Shown: positions 1 through 8,761 of the stretch, one piece after another
Numbering within the stretch: the first letter of the stretch is position 1
Layout of the letters: each line of letters starts with the position of its first letter
Assembly: GCA_903891475.1 (NCBI GenBank)
Contig: CAITEP010000003.1
Span: 1 to 53,706 of the forward strand
Reading direction: 5' to 3'
Length of the DNA stretch: 53,706 nucleotides
Source: an uncultured Mucilaginibacter sp.
Lineage (GTDB): Bacteria > Bacteroidota > Bacteroidia > Sphingobacteriales > Sphingobacteriaceae
The notes under the pieces: generated by a model
Database searches by the model: none
The model's input: the letters and a program-made list of their open reading frames with translations, nothing else
Told to the model about the DNA's origin: nothing
Position numbers and translations under genes: made by a program

Positions 1-40
1 TACAGTTCAAACACGCCTTTTTTTGACGATTTCATATAAC

Positions 41-74
41 AAAAAAAGCAAATTGAAATCAATTTCAATTTGCT
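41..74 (-). terminator. Rho-independent terminator after the truncated desaturase gene
   Basis: A perfect 13-bp inverted repeat (47-59 paired with 62-74) is separated by only CA, so the real loop would open a few pairs. Read on the minus strand, the stem is followed by seven T (plus-strand A run at 41-47). It lies about 45 bases past the stop of the minus-strand gene at 120-1019, which is where its transcript should end. Confidence 0.75.
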
Positions 75-119
75 CCTTATATCTTGTTGTAAAACAGATT
101 ATTACAAAGGTTTTACCAA

Positions 120-1019
120 CTATTTTTGTCTATTAAATCTTAAAAATCCAAAATTAATGCGGGTATTAGAATGGATTAGTACGGCATGTATGGCTATAAA
201 GATAATATATACATTAAATACAGCCGTTGAAAAGCCAAGTACATACAAAGGAATAAAGGTCATGGCTCTGGTAAAAAAGATATCGATAAAATGAGTACGA
301 CTACCAGCCAACCAATCCATACTTTTAGTGGAATGATGGACTGAATGAAATCGCCATAAATAAACCCTTGTATGAAAAATGCGGTGTGCCCAATATTGGA
401 AAATATCAGTTGTTAAAAATGCCAGAAATAGTGCAACAATAAATGGCAAACCATGTACCCATAAGTGTATTTTAGCCAGTCCCATCCAACTAAAAAATAG
501 GATAGCAGGCTTTTGAGTAATTATCCCAAAAATTTGTATAAATAAATGACTGATTACAAAATATACCAAATCCGTCCGCCACTCTTCATGAAACTTTGTC
601 TGTTTGTTGTTTTTGGGAAAGAAAAGTTCAAGCGGGATAAATATGATTGTCATTAATAACAAATCAAGCAGCATCCAGTCGAGGCCAAAATACCAATCAG
701 ATTTATCAACACTTCTACCTTGAACAGTAAAAGCACCAAGCAATATAGCAATGCCCGCAATTGCAGAACCCAGAAACCCTAATTTTATTTTCTTACTTAG
801 AATAATACTTAACAATGCGAAAAAAAAAGAAGTAATGGTAACTACAGCCATTAAAACCTCCATACTTTCTTTTGTATAAATATTTCTAAATTCTGGGGTG
901 GTTAATTGTTCTGGATATCTGAAACAAAAGATACCAAGTAAACTTAATGTAGAAAGGAAAATTGAAATATAACCACTAATTTTCCCTTCACCAACTACTA
1001 ATCTTGCGTTTGCCGACAT
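120..1019 (-). pseudogene. Sterol desaturase / fatty acid hydroxylase family protein, C-terminally truncated
   Basis: An integral-membrane di-iron hydroxylase-type protein of 299 residues with several membrane segments in its first 200 residues. Two of the three histidine boxes of the family are visible: HRIFH near residue 212 and HSVHH near 225. The family normally has a third box (HxxHH) some 60 residues further on, followed by a C-terminal tail. This reading frame instead stops after ...FGFLRFNRQK, where the family usually continues into a conserved VTPxxHxxHH stretch. A strong terminator begins about 45 bases later, so no room is left for the missing part. I infer a truncated, probably inactive gene; a divergent but functional short form cannot be excluded. 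The start at 1019 is an ATG. Confidence 0.7.
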
Positions 1020-1206
1020 ATGAATAATTTATAAATTGGATAATAGTTTAAGCAGAATTTTACCTAACCTAAGGTTTTATAAAATCCATCTAAACAATTG
1101 ATATTCTAAAATTAAGAAAAATTTAAATATTAAAAAAACAATTGACATGAAACGCTAAACATTTACCGATTAAGCTTAAAAAGGTCTTGGGCTATTTTAA
1201 TAAAAA

Positions 1207-2118
1207 TTATAGATTTCCTCTATTTTTTCGCTCGTAAACTTTTCGTTGTGTAATGGGATACATTATAATGGTTGATAGAATAATTCCGGCACCGATCCAA
1301 AAACCTAGGGTCATGTTGTTTAAGTCTCGGTAAAAGATAAAAGCAATCAAAATTCCGTATACAGGTTCTAAATTTGTAATTAGGGCAACCCTAAAAACAG
1401 GCAACTCGCGCATTACCGATACACCTGCAACATAGGCAACCGAGGTACATATTGTTCCTAAAATAAGAAGGTAAAAAATATCGGTATAAGTAGGAATAAT
1501 TGTAGTTGTAAAACCTTGTGAGAAAAAAAGATAAATGCTGATCCAAATAAAAGCCCCTAAAAGCTCATAAAAACCTATCAGCATGGCTCCATTTTTTTTA
1601 ATCATTTTTGAATTAATAATTGGAAAAATACTAGCTACCATTGCACTTATCAAACCTACTATAATGCCCAAGGTATATTTAGTTTCGAATTTGAAAATGA
1701 TAACTATCCCAGTAATTATTAATGCTCCCGCAAGTAACTGGAGTTTTGATATTCTTTTTTTATTTATTAGTGGCTCGAATATGGCAGTGAATAAAGTAAT
1801 AGAGGATAAGCATACCAAAGTGACCGGAATAGTTGAAAACTTAATAGAGGCAAAAAACAATACCCAATGAGTAGCCAATAAGCCACCTGTAAGTAATAAA
1901 ATAATAAGGGTCGTCCTATTTACGATGATATTTACTTTAAAAAGTTTAAAATAAATAAATAGCGATACAAAGGCGATAAATACCCTATACCATACTAAAC
2001 TTACTGCTGAAATACTGATAAGTTTACCTAATAGACCTGTAAAGCCCCACACAACAACTGTTAGATGTAAAATTAGGAGATTTTTATTAATCAGGTTTAT
2101 AGGTTTTATTAACTGCAT
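1207..2118 (-). CDS. EamA/DMT-superfamily transporter
   Basis: A 303-residue, very hydrophobic protein with about ten predicted membrane segments in two similar halves, as in the EamA (RhaT/DMT) family of small-molecule exporters. The first half begins with the family-typical WGFTGLLGKL segment near residue 25. The substrate cannot be told from sequence. Its ATG overlaps the TAA of the upstream lptG gene by one base (TAATG), so it is probably translationally coupled as the last gene of a tgt-lptG-EamA operon. A short basic C-terminal tail follows the last membrane segment. Confidence 0.85.
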   Translation of the reverse strand: MQLIKPINLINKNLLILHLTVVVWGFTGLLGKLISISAVSLVWYRVFIAFVSLFIYFKLFKVNIIVNRTTLIILLLTGGLLATHWVLFFASIKFSTIPVTLVCLSSITLFTAIFEPLINKKRISKLQLLAGALIITGIVIIFKFETKYTLGIIVGLISAMVASIFPIINSKMIKKNGAMLIGFYELLGAFIWISIYLFFSQGFTTTIIPTYTDIFYLLILGTICTSVAYVAGVSVMRELPVFRVALITNLEPVYGILIAFIFYRDLNNMTLGFWIGAGIILSTIIMYPITQRKVYERKNRGNL

Positions 2119-3224
2119 TATTTAGGAGCTTTTATGAGTAAATAAGTCCCTACGAATCCAAATAATACAATTGGTATAAACACCGCAATTAAAGCAGGCA
2201 TATTTCCTTTTACTGCAAAAACCAATGAAAATTTATCAATTACTATATATGAGAAACAAAGAAATATTCCAATTCCCAACGGAAGCCCAATCCCCCCTCT
2301 CACTTTTCTAGAAGAAATGGAAACGCCAATAAGCATTAAAACAAAAGAAGACAAAGGATAAACAAACCTTCTGTATTTTTCATATTTCATCGCCTGAATT
2401 GCACCAGTGCCTCGTATTTCTTCTTTTTCTATCGCTTTGCTTAAATCGCTAGTTGACATAGCAGTATAAACATTGTCATACACTATAAAATCAGATGGCC
2501 GCATGTCCAACACAGTATCTTTTACTTTTACTAGTCCATCAACGTATTTTTCTTTTAGCCCGTTAATGTATTTAATAGTATAACCTTTTAAGGTCCATAC
2601 CCTTTTTACTGAATCGTAAACAATGGTCTGGGAAATCAATTTCTCTCTAAGCTCATCTCCATTAAATTTTTCAAGTATAAACTGATAACCGGTATGGATA
2701 GAGTTGTCATAATTCTGTAGGTAAACAAAAGTATGTTTATCAAGCTGAATATGTACTTCGCTTTTAGTTGGATCGTCACTACTGAAATTATGGGAATTTT
2801 CGAAAGATATTTTTAACTTATTAGTGAAAGGTATTAAATAGATATTGGCAAAAAATGATACAATAAAAATTAAACCTGCACAAATAAAATAAGGTCTTAA
2901 AAATCTGTTAAAACTTGTTTTTCCGCTTAAAATAGGTACAATTTCGGTTTGGTTGGCCATTTTTGCTGTAAAGAATATTACTGCCAAAAAGTTAATTAAT
3001 GGCGATAATAAGTTCATGTAAAACGGAATAAAGCCTGCATAATATTTAAAGGCAATTTCCTGAATGCTTGAGTGATTTTTTAAAAAATTATCCAAGTGTT
3101 CGGAGATGTCAAAAACAACAGTTACAACCGAAAAAATACCAAGCGTAAATAAAAAAGTACCTATATACTTTTTCATAATATACCTATCAATAACCTTTAA
3201 ATAATTATTTATTAACCGCCTCAT
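2118..3224 (-). CDS. lptG: LptF/LptG-family LPS export permease
   Basis: A 368-residue permease of the YjgP/YjgQ (LptF/LptG) family, which with LptB moves lipopolysaccharide from the inner membrane to the Lpt bridge. Three membrane segments lie in the first 130 residues, followed by a periplasmic beta-rich domain (about 140-265) and three C-terminal segments, the family layout. The protein start overlaps the tgt stop by one base (TAATG), and its own stop overlaps the next gene in the same way. A second methionine 16 codons in (MKKYIGTF) is an alternative start. Whether it is the LptF or LptG partner is uncertain; lptG is the common name for the single-gene form in this phylum. Confidence 0.85.
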   Translation of the reverse strand: MRRLINNYLKVIDRYIMKKYIGTFLFTLGIFSVVTVVFDISEHLDNFLKNHSSIQEIAFKYYAGFIPFYMNLLSPLINFLAVIFFTAKMANQTEIVPILSGKTSFNRFLRPYFICAGLIFIVSFFANIYLIPFTNKLKISFENSHNFSSDDPTKSEVHIQLDKHTFVYLQNYDNSIHTGYQFILEKFNGDELREKLISQTIVYDSVKRVWTLKGYTIKYINGLKEKYVDGLVKVKDTVLDMRPSDFIVYDNVYTAMSTSDLSKAIEKEEIRGTGAIQAMKYEKYRRFVYPLSSFVLMLIGVSISSRKVRGGIGLPLGIGIFLCFSYIVIDKFSLVFAVKGNMPALIAVFIPIVLFGFVGTYLLIKAPK

Positions 3225-4354
3225 TATAATCGTTGTCCTAATCGGTTCACCATTGTTTTTTTCCAGTTGTAAAACTCACCTTCTATAATTTTGTTGCGCG
3301 CTTCGGCTACTAACCATAAATAAAAATGTAAATTATGTAATGTGGCTATTTGTGCGCCCAAAATTTCGCCCGAATGTATTAAATGGCGCAAATAAGCTTT
3401 TGTATAAACCTGATCGGTGTATAGATCGCTATCTACTTGAATTGCCGAAAAATCGTTTTTCCACTTTTCGTTTTTTATGTTGATGATGCCATCCTTGGTA
3501 AATAACATACCGTTGCGCGCATTGCGGGTAGGCATTACACAATCAAACATATCAATTCCCAGCGCAATATTCTCCAAAATATTTATTGGTGTTCCAACCC
3601 CCATTAAATAGCGTGGTTTTTGGTTGGGCAATATCTCACATACTACTTCTGTCATTGCATACATCTCTTCAGCTGGTTCGCCGACAGATAAACCACCAAT
3701 AGCATTGCCCTCTCTTTCAAATGATGAAATTACTTCGGCTGATTTTATTCTTAAATCTTTATAAACAGAGCCTTGAACTATCGGAAATAATGTTTGGCTA
3801 TAATTATACTTTGGCTCTGTAACATCGAAACGATCGCAACAGCGTTTAAGCCAGCGGTGAGTCATCTCTATTGATTTTCGGGCATAATTATAATCACACG
3901 GATAAGGTGTACATTCGTCAAAGGCCATAATAATATCGGCACCAATTGAACGCTGTACATCCATTACATTTTCGGGTGTAAATAAATGCTTAGAGCCATC
4001 AATATGCGAGCGGAATGTAACCCCTTCTTCTTTTATTTTACGTACATCTGTTAATGAATATACCTGGTAACCTCCACTATCGGTCAATATTGGTCCTTCC
4101 CAACCATTAAACTTATGCAAGCCACCAGCTTGTTCTAAAGTATTTAATCCTGGTCTTAAATAAAGATGATAAGTATTTCCTAAAATAATTTGCGCCTTAA
4201 TATCACTTCTTAATTCGTGCTGGTGTACTGCTTTCACAGTACCAGCAGTACCCACCGGCATAAAAATAGGGGTTAAAATACTACCATGATCAGTTATCAA
4301 TTCGCCCGCACGGGCTTTCGAAAATGGGTCGTGTGCTGCTAAGTTAAATTTCAT
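3224..4354 (-). CDS. tgt: Queuine tRNA-guanine transglycosylase
   Basis: Exchanges guanine-34 for the queuine precursor preQ1 in tRNAs with GUN anticodons. The protein is 376 residues, normal for bacterial Tgt. Visible family motifs are TDSGGYQVYS with the catalytic Asp near residue 92, GGLSVGE, and FDCVMPTRNARNG with the nucleophilic Asp. The C-terminal structural zinc site is abnormal. Where the family has CxCxxC, this protein reads DSDLYTDQVY (308-317), so the three cysteines are replaced by S309, L311 and D314, while the histidine ligand position (H340) remains. It is the first gene of a one-base-overlap operon with lptG, and a TAAATTTG -7 box lies 11 bases upstream of the ATG. Confidence 0.93.
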   Translation of the reverse strand: MKFNLAAHDPFSKARAGELITDHGSILTPIFMPVGTAGTVKAVHQHELRSDIKAQIILGNTYHLYLRPGLNTLEQAGGLHKFNGWEGPILTDSGGYQVYSLTDVRKIKEEGVTFRSHIDGSKHLFTPENVMDVQRSIGADIIMAFDECTPYPCDYNYARKSIEMTHRWLKRCCDRFDVTEPKYNYSQTLFPIVQGSVYKDLRIKSAEVISSFEREGNAIGGLSVGEPAEEMYAMTEVVCEILPNQKPRYLMGVGTPINILENIALGIDMFDCVMPTRNARNGMLFTKDGIINIKNEKWKNDFSAIQVDSDLYTDQVYTKAYLRHLIHSGEILGAQIATLHNLHFYLWLVAEARNKIIEGEFYNWKKTMVNRLGQRL

Positions 4355-4364
4355 TTTGAGGATA

Positions 4365-4398
4365 CAAATTTAACAAATAATGCCTCACCTTAGCACAA
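4365..4398 (-). promoter_or_regulatory. Bacteroidetes-type promoter for tgt
   Basis: On the minus strand a -7 box TAAATTTG (4372-4365) fits the TAnnTTTG consensus. A TTG at 4398-4396 lies 23 bases upstream and could be the -33 element. The -7 box ends 11 bases before the tgt ATG, implying a very short leader. Confidence 0.45.
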
Positions 4399-4471
4399 GC
4401 TTAAAATAATGAGCGGTATTTAATATCACAACACCAAAATTGTAAAATTTGGAGATTGATGTTGCCAAAAC

Positions 4472-4517
4472 AAATTAGGTTTTAATTAAAACTATTTATG
4501 CTAAATAAACCTAATTT
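4472..4517. repeat. 11-bp perfect inverted repeat between divergent tgt and glycosyltransferase genes
   Basis: AAATTAGGTTT (4472-4482) is matched by AAACCTAATTT (4507-4517) across a 24-base AT-rich spacer. The right arm ends about 20 bases before the putative TTG start of the plus-strand gene. It could be an operator for a dimeric regulator or a hairpin in the leader. It is not followed by a clear T run, so terminator function is less likely. Confidence 0.5.
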
Positions 4518-4537
4518 TTCATTGATTTTTAACAAAT

Positions 4538-5680
4538 TTGCACAAATATCAAATACAGCATTTGGAAACATATATACAAGAAGTTTTTTTTATTTTACTA
4601 TTAGTTTGCCTACTTATTCAGCTATATATATTGCTGAGCAATCACCTTAAATTATCAAAAGTCAAAACTAATTTTGAATTGCCTCAGGTTAAAATTCCGG
4701 TATCAGTAATTATAAGCGCACGCAATGAGGCAGAAAACTTGCAAGTAAACTTACCATTCATTCTACAACAAAATTATCCTGATTTTGAGGTTATTGTGGT
4801 AAACGATAGTTCGTTTGATAATTCTGAAAATGTATTGCTGGAATTAAAAGCGAATTATCATCATCTGAAAATTGTTACAATAGCCATTAATGACAAATAC
4901 CGAACTGGTAAAAAATTCGCCTTAACATTGGGAATAAAGGCAGCAAAGAATGAACATCTATTATTTACAGATGCCGACTGTATTCCAGCATCAAATGATT
5001 GGATTACTCGAATGGTAGCTAATTTTGAACCCGGAAAGGAAATAATTTTGGGTTATTCGCCTTATAACAGAACAAAAAACTTTATAAATCCGTTAATAAG
5101 GTTTGAAACCATAAAAACAGCTATTAACTATTTTTCTTCAGCGTCAAAAGGGAATGCTTACATGGGTGTTGGGCGTAATTTAGCCTACACCAAATCCTTA
5201 TTTTTTAGTAACAAGGGTTTTGCATCCCATATGCATGTTCTTAGCGGCGACGATGACATTTTTGTAAATCAAAATTCAACCCGAACCAATGTGGCAATTG
5301 AAATGCATCCTGATGCTTATATGTATTCAATACCGAAGACGAGTTTTAGCAGTTGGTTCAATCAAAAAAGACGTCATTTTGGCGCAGGTAAGTTTTATAA
5401 GGGAAGACACAAATTCTTTCTTAGTTTAGACGCGTTGACTGGTTTTCTTCTATATATTTCAATTGGAGCTTGTTTAACTTTAAATTTTCAGCCATTAATT
5501 GTCATAAGCCTTTTTCTCGGACGATATCTTGTGCAACTTTTGATTTATCGAAAACTTTTTAAACAATTTGGTGGGTATTATTTTTTATTTTATTTACCGC
5601 TTTTAGACATGGTTTATTATTTTTATTTGAATATTTTTGGAATGATATCCGCCTTTACTAAGAACAAAAAATGGAAGTAA
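4538..5680 (+). CDS. Membrane-anchored family 2 glycosyltransferase
   Basis: A 380-residue GT-A glycosyltransferase. An N-terminal membrane segment (about residues 15-35) precedes the GT2 domain, which opens with VSVIISARNEAENL near residue 55 and contains the nucleotide/metal-binding FTDADC motif near 145. Further motifs (SGDDDIF, then a QKRRHF-like QxxRW equivalent) are typical of processive or lipid-linked sugar transferases. Two or three membrane segments close the protein. No ATG exists in frame before the catalytic domain. The frame is closed by a TGA at 4523, so initiation must be at TTG 4538 or TTG 4559. The gene overlaps the following sigma factor gene by ten bases. Donor and acceptor are unknown. 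Confidence 0.82.
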   Translation: MHKYQIQHLETYIQEVFFILLLVCLLIQLYILLSNHLKLSKVKTNFELPQVKIPVSVIISARNEAENLQVNLPFILQQNYPDFEVIVVNDSSFDNSENVLLELKANYHHLKIVTIAINDKYRTGKKFALTLGIKAAKNEHLLFTDADCIPASNDWITRMVANFEPGKEIILGYSPYNRTKNFINPLIRFETIKTAINYFSSASKGNAYMGVGRNLAYTKSLFFSNKGFASHMHVLSGDDDIFVNQNSTRTNVAIEMHPDAYMYSIPKTSFSSWFNQKRRHFGAGKFYKGRHKFFLSLDALTGFLLYISIGACLTLNFQPLIVISLFLGRYLVQLLIYRKLFKQFGGYYFLFYLPLLDMVYYFYLNIFGMISAFTKNKKWK

Positions 5681-6276
5681 ATTCAAATTTTAGCCAAAAC
5701 TCCAGAAATGATTATAATCTGGTTTTAAAGGCCAGAGAAGGCGATCAGAAAGCTTACGCCGATTTAATGCACCGTTATAAGGATTCAATATTTTTTATGG
5801 TTCTTAAAATGGTGAATAATAGGGAAGATGCCATGGATCTTACCATCGAAACTTTTGCTAAGGCTTTTGAAAAGTTAGATAAATACCAACCTGATTTTGC
5901 ATTTAGTACTTGGTTGTTTAGGGTGGCAACGAATAATTGTATTGATTTTATAAGAAAAAGGAAGCTGAACACAACTTCCATAAATACCATGTATAGTGCA
6001 GATGGGGATGAATTTGAATTACAAATAAAAGCCGATGTTTTAGACCCAGAAGAAACCTCTATTCAAAAACAGCAAAAAGAGGTAATTAATTTATTGCTGG
6101 ATACTTTGCCTACACGATATAGAAATTTAGTAACACTACGCTATTTAGAAGAGCTATCATACGAAGAAATTGCCCTTGAACTTGATTTACCTTTAGGTAC
6201 AGTAAAAGCGCAATTATATCGCGCTAGGGATCTATTAAGTAATATATTTACTACTTTTAAAAGGGAGGACTTTTGA
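5671..6276 (+). CDS. ECF-type RNA polymerase sigma factor
   Basis: A 201-residue sigma-70 family protein of the extracytoplasmic-function group. Region 2 spans about residues 20-95 (LMHRYKDSIFFMVLKM through TWLFRVATNNCIDFIRKRK), and region 4 about 140-195 with a helix-turn-helix (YEEIALELDLPLGTVKAQLYRARDLL). No anti-sigma gene is adjacent: it starts inside the 3' end of the glycosyltransferase gene and is followed one base later by rsmG. That suggests a constitutively transcribed, housekeeping-like ECF factor rather than a TonB-coupled pair. Its target promoters cannot be inferred here. Confidence 0.9.
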   Translation: MEVNSNFSQNSRNDYNLVLKAREGDQKAYADLMHRYKDSIFFMVLKMVNNREDAMDLTIETFAKAFEKLDKYQPDFAFSTWLFRVATNNCIDFIRKRKLNTTSINTMYSADGDEFELQIKADVLDPEETSIQKQQKEVINLLLDTLPTRYRNLVTLRYLEELSYEEIALELDLPLGTVKAQLYRARDLLSNIFTTFKREDF

Positions 6277-6277
6277 T

Positions 6278-6895
6278 TTGGTTGAAAAATATTTCCCAGA
6301 GCTTACCAGCTACCAGTTAAGCCAGTTTAATCAACTTCCTGAATTATATAGTTTTTGGAATAACCAAATTAATGTGATATCACGTAAGGATATTGATTTT
6401 ATTTTTGAACGGCATATCCTTCATTCATTAGGTATAGCTAAAATCATTTCATTTTTAGAGGGCGAAAGAGTGATGGATGTAGGAACAGGAGGGGGATTTC
6501 CGGGTATACCCTTGGCCATTATGTTTCCTGCCACACAATTTTTATTGGTAGATTCTATTGGGAAGAAAATAAAAGTGGTTAATGAGGTAGCAAAAGTAAT
6601 CGGTCTCGACAATGTTACTACAACACATCAACGTGCCGAAGAAATTGATGGGAAATTTGATTTTGTGGTGTCGAGGGCGGTTACTCAATTAAAAGATTTT
6701 TACCCTTGGGTGAAAGATAAATTCAATAAAACATCTCGTAATATTATGCCAAATGGAATAGTTTATTTAAAAGGGGGCGATTTGGCTAACGAGATTGCCG
6801 AGTCTAAGTTGTCCGTGAAACAATTTTATCTCAATCAATATTTTGATGAACCTTTTTTTGAAACCAAGCAGGTAATCTACATAAAAGCAAAATAA
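6278..6895 (+). CDS. rsmG: 16S rRNA (guanine527-N7)-methyltransferase
   Basis: A 205-residue class I SAM-dependent methyltransferase of the RsmG/GidB family, which methylates G527 of 16S rRNA. The SAM-binding loop VMDVGTGGGFPGIPLA is at about residues 65-80, and the family motif FDFVVSRAV near 127-135. No ATG is usable upstream of the SAM motif. The start is a TTG at 6278, one base after the sigma factor stop, with a good purine-rich ribosome site (AAGGGAGGA, about 6261-6269) inside the sigma gene. This is one of the few clear Shine-Dalgarno sites in the window and supports translational coupling. Confidence 0.93.
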   Translation: MVEKYFPELTSYQLSQFNQLPELYSFWNNQINVISRKDIDFIFERHILHSLGIAKIISFLEGERVMDVGTGGGFPGIPLAIMFPATQFLLVDSIGKKIKVVNEVAKVIGLDNVTTTHQRAEEIDGKFDFVVSRAVTQLKDFYPWVKDKFNKTSRNIMPNGIVYLKGGDLANEIAESKLSVKQFYLNQYFDEPFFETKQVIYIKAK

Positions 6896-6955
6896 TTTTA
6901 AACTATAAATTATTATTTAATTCGTTTTAATATTTTAGCAGACTAAATAATTACA

Positions 6956-8059
6956 ATGTCTGCACTGCATCAACTGGCACTAACCTATTTAAAAAATATT
7001 GGTCCAACTTTAGCAAAATCATTAATAGCACAGTTTGGGAGTGCCGAAAAGGTTTTCGAGGCAACTCCTGCTAAATTGCTAAAAATTCAAGGTATTGGAG
7101 ACAAAACTGTAAAACAATTAAATTTTAAGGAAGCTCTGTTACAAGCGGAGAAAGAGTTAAAATTTGTTGAAAAAAACAATATTCAAATCCTATTCTATGC
7201 TGACAGTGCCTACCCAAAAAGATTAAAAAACTGTCACGATTCTCCCATACTATTATATTATAAAGGCAATGCAGATTTAAATACACAGCGCATTATAAGT
7301 ATTGTAGGTACTAGGAACGCTACTGAATATGGAAAAAATCTCTGCAGACAATTAATTGAAGAGTTGCAGAAACTTAATATTTTGGTAGTGAGTGGGCTGG
7401 CTTTGGGTATTGATGGAGCAGTGCATAAAGAGTGCCTTAAATATCACACAAAAACTGTTGGGGTACTAGGGCATGGGCTAGATAAGTTATATCCCAGCCA
7501 AAATAGGTTAATTGCCGAAAAGATGGTTGATTGTGGTGGTCTGCTATCTGAATACCCATCGGGAACAATGCCCGATAGGGAAAACTTTCCTCAACGCAAC
7601 CGAATTGTAGCAGGTATAGCAGACGCGATAGTGGTGGTAGAGGCGAGTGTAAAAGGAGGTGCGCTCATTACTGCCGAAATAGCGAATTCCTATAATCGAG
7701 ATGTTTTCGCTTTTCCCGGCAGAATTGGAGATGAGTTTTCAGAAGGTTGTAACTTTTTAATCAGGAATAATAAAGCAGCCTTACTAAGCTGTGTAGCTGA
7801 TTTAGGTTACGTTTTAGGTTGGGAAAACAATATTGAAGTTAAGAGAACACAGAAGCAATTAATTTTACCACTTGGCTTAACAGTAGAAGAAGAACTGATA
7901 TTTGAAACCATTCGCCTAAATAATTCCCCACTTCCTATTGATGATTTGACAATTAAGACTAAGCTCACTACCAGTCAGTTAGCTATGAATTTGTTAAATA
8001 TGGAAATGCAAGGAATTATTAAAGCACTACCTGGTAAAATTTATACTATTGGAGGTTAA
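6956..8059 (+). CDS. dprA: DNA-processing protein DprA
   Basis: Loads RecA onto incoming single-stranded DNA during natural transformation. The 367-residue protein has an N-terminal helix-hairpin-helix/SAM-like part (about 1-60, IQGIGDKTVKQL) and then the DprA Rossmann fold (about 105-290). That fold carries SIVGTRNATEYG, VSGLALGIDGAVHKE, FPQRNRIVAGIADAIVVVEA and GGALITAEIA, all diagnostic. A small C-terminal winged-helix domain (about 305-365) completes the usual three-domain form. It follows rsmG after a 60-base gap. Full length with no missing motif, so DNA uptake or processing is plausible in this organism, although no other com gene is in view. Confidence 0.95.
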   Translation: MSALHQLALTYLKNIGPTLAKSLIAQFGSAEKVFEATPAKLLKIQGIGDKTVKQLNFKEALLQAEKELKFVEKNNIQILFYADSAYPKRLKNCHDSPILLYYKGNADLNTQRIISIVGTRNATEYGKNLCRQLIEELQKLNILVVSGLALGIDGAVHKECLKYHTKTVGVLGHGLDKLYPSQNRLIAEKMVDCGGLLSEYPSGTMPDRENFPQRNRIVAGIADAIVVVEASVKGGALITAEIANSYNRDVFAFPGRIGDEFSEGCNFLIRNNKAALLSCVADLGYVLGWENNIEVKRTQKQLILPLGLTVEEELIFETIRLNNSPLPIDDLTIKTKLTTSQLAMNLLNMEMQGIIKALPGKIYTIGG

Positions 8060-8062
8060 TAA

Positions 8063-8191
8063 ATGGAATTGATAATGGCTCTTAATAAAAATCAAAAATG
8101 AATTCCTTTGATTATAATTTATGTTGTTGGAGCTTTGATTTTGGTAAAAGGAGTAAATCAATTTATTCCTTTGGAGAACTATAATAGGTAA
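8063..8191 (+). pseudogene. Possible small single-pass membrane protein ORF interrupted by TGA
   Basis: ATG codons at 8063 and 8075 open a frame that reads MALNKNQK, then TGA (8099-8101), then an uninterrupted hydrophobic stretch IPLIIIYVVGALILVKG and ...FIPLENYNR to a TAA at 8189. A lysine-rich N-terminus, a membrane helix and a polar tail look like a small membrane protein in which a TGG (Trp) has become TGA. Internal initiation at TTG 8108 is an alternative. It overlaps the end of the convergent phosphatase gene by 29 bases. The evidence is composition only, so chance is possible. Confidence 0.25.
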
Positions 8192-8639
8192 TTATCCCCG
8201 AGTCTTGCGTTATTTCCTCCCAACTATTTTCTTCGAATTCAATAATGGCTATGGTACTTGTATGAACTTCCTTAAGTTCGGCGGCCAGGTAATCAATTAA
8301 TTGCGCAATACCAGGGTTATGGCCTATGATGCCAATAAAATCATGTTTATCTGGCAATTCATTGATAACTTTTAATAAATCGCTAACACCAGCATTATAT
8401 ATTTCTTCTATTATGTTGGGATCGGGAAGGGAAAGGGTATCAGCAAAAATTTCGGCTGTTGTTTTAGTACGGAGGGCATGGCTTGTTACCAATAATTCGG
8501 GAATGAATTTTAGGTCTTTCATTTTTTCGGCCATAAATCTCGCATCCAAAATTCCAGTATATTTTAACGGGCGATTTAAATCACCTTTTGAAATATCTTT
8601 TTCTGCTTTCGCATGCCGAATAAGCGCCAACTTTTTCAT
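8163..8639 (-). CDS. SixA-type histidine phosphatase
   Basis: A 158-residue member of the histidine phosphatase (phosphoglycerate mutase-like) superfamily, SixA subgroup. The nucleophilic motif LIRHAKAE is at residues 6-13, and the second catalytic histidine lies in IIGHNPG near residue 105. SixA removes phosphate from phosphohistidine in phosphorelay or PTS proteins in other bacteria; the substrate here is unknown. It is monocistronic as far as can be seen, with a 122-base gap to the downstream end of the heptose cluster upstream of it. The ATG at 8639 is followed by a typical KKLALIRHAKA start. Confidence 0.85.
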   Translation of the reverse strand: MKKLALIRHAKAEKDISKGDLNRPLKYTGILDARFMAEKMKDLKFIPELLVTSHALRTKTTAEIFADTLSLPDPNIIEEIYNAGVSDLLKVINELPDKHDFIGIIGHNPGIAQLIDYLAAELKEVHTSTIAIIEFEENSWEEITQDSGIITYYSSPKE

Positions 8640-8761
8640 ATGCTAAAATAAAGAAATTTATACAACCTGCGAGATAAATTAATGATAAATTCCCTGTAAA
8701 ACTAAGGTTAACCGATAATTGCTAATTTTAGTAAACAATTAATGAATAAACATAATTATGA

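Noticed and set aside
1020..1206. Gene or RNA in the gap between the desaturase remnant and the EamA gene
   Set aside because: AT-rich sequence without a plausible frame, hairpin or promoter match.
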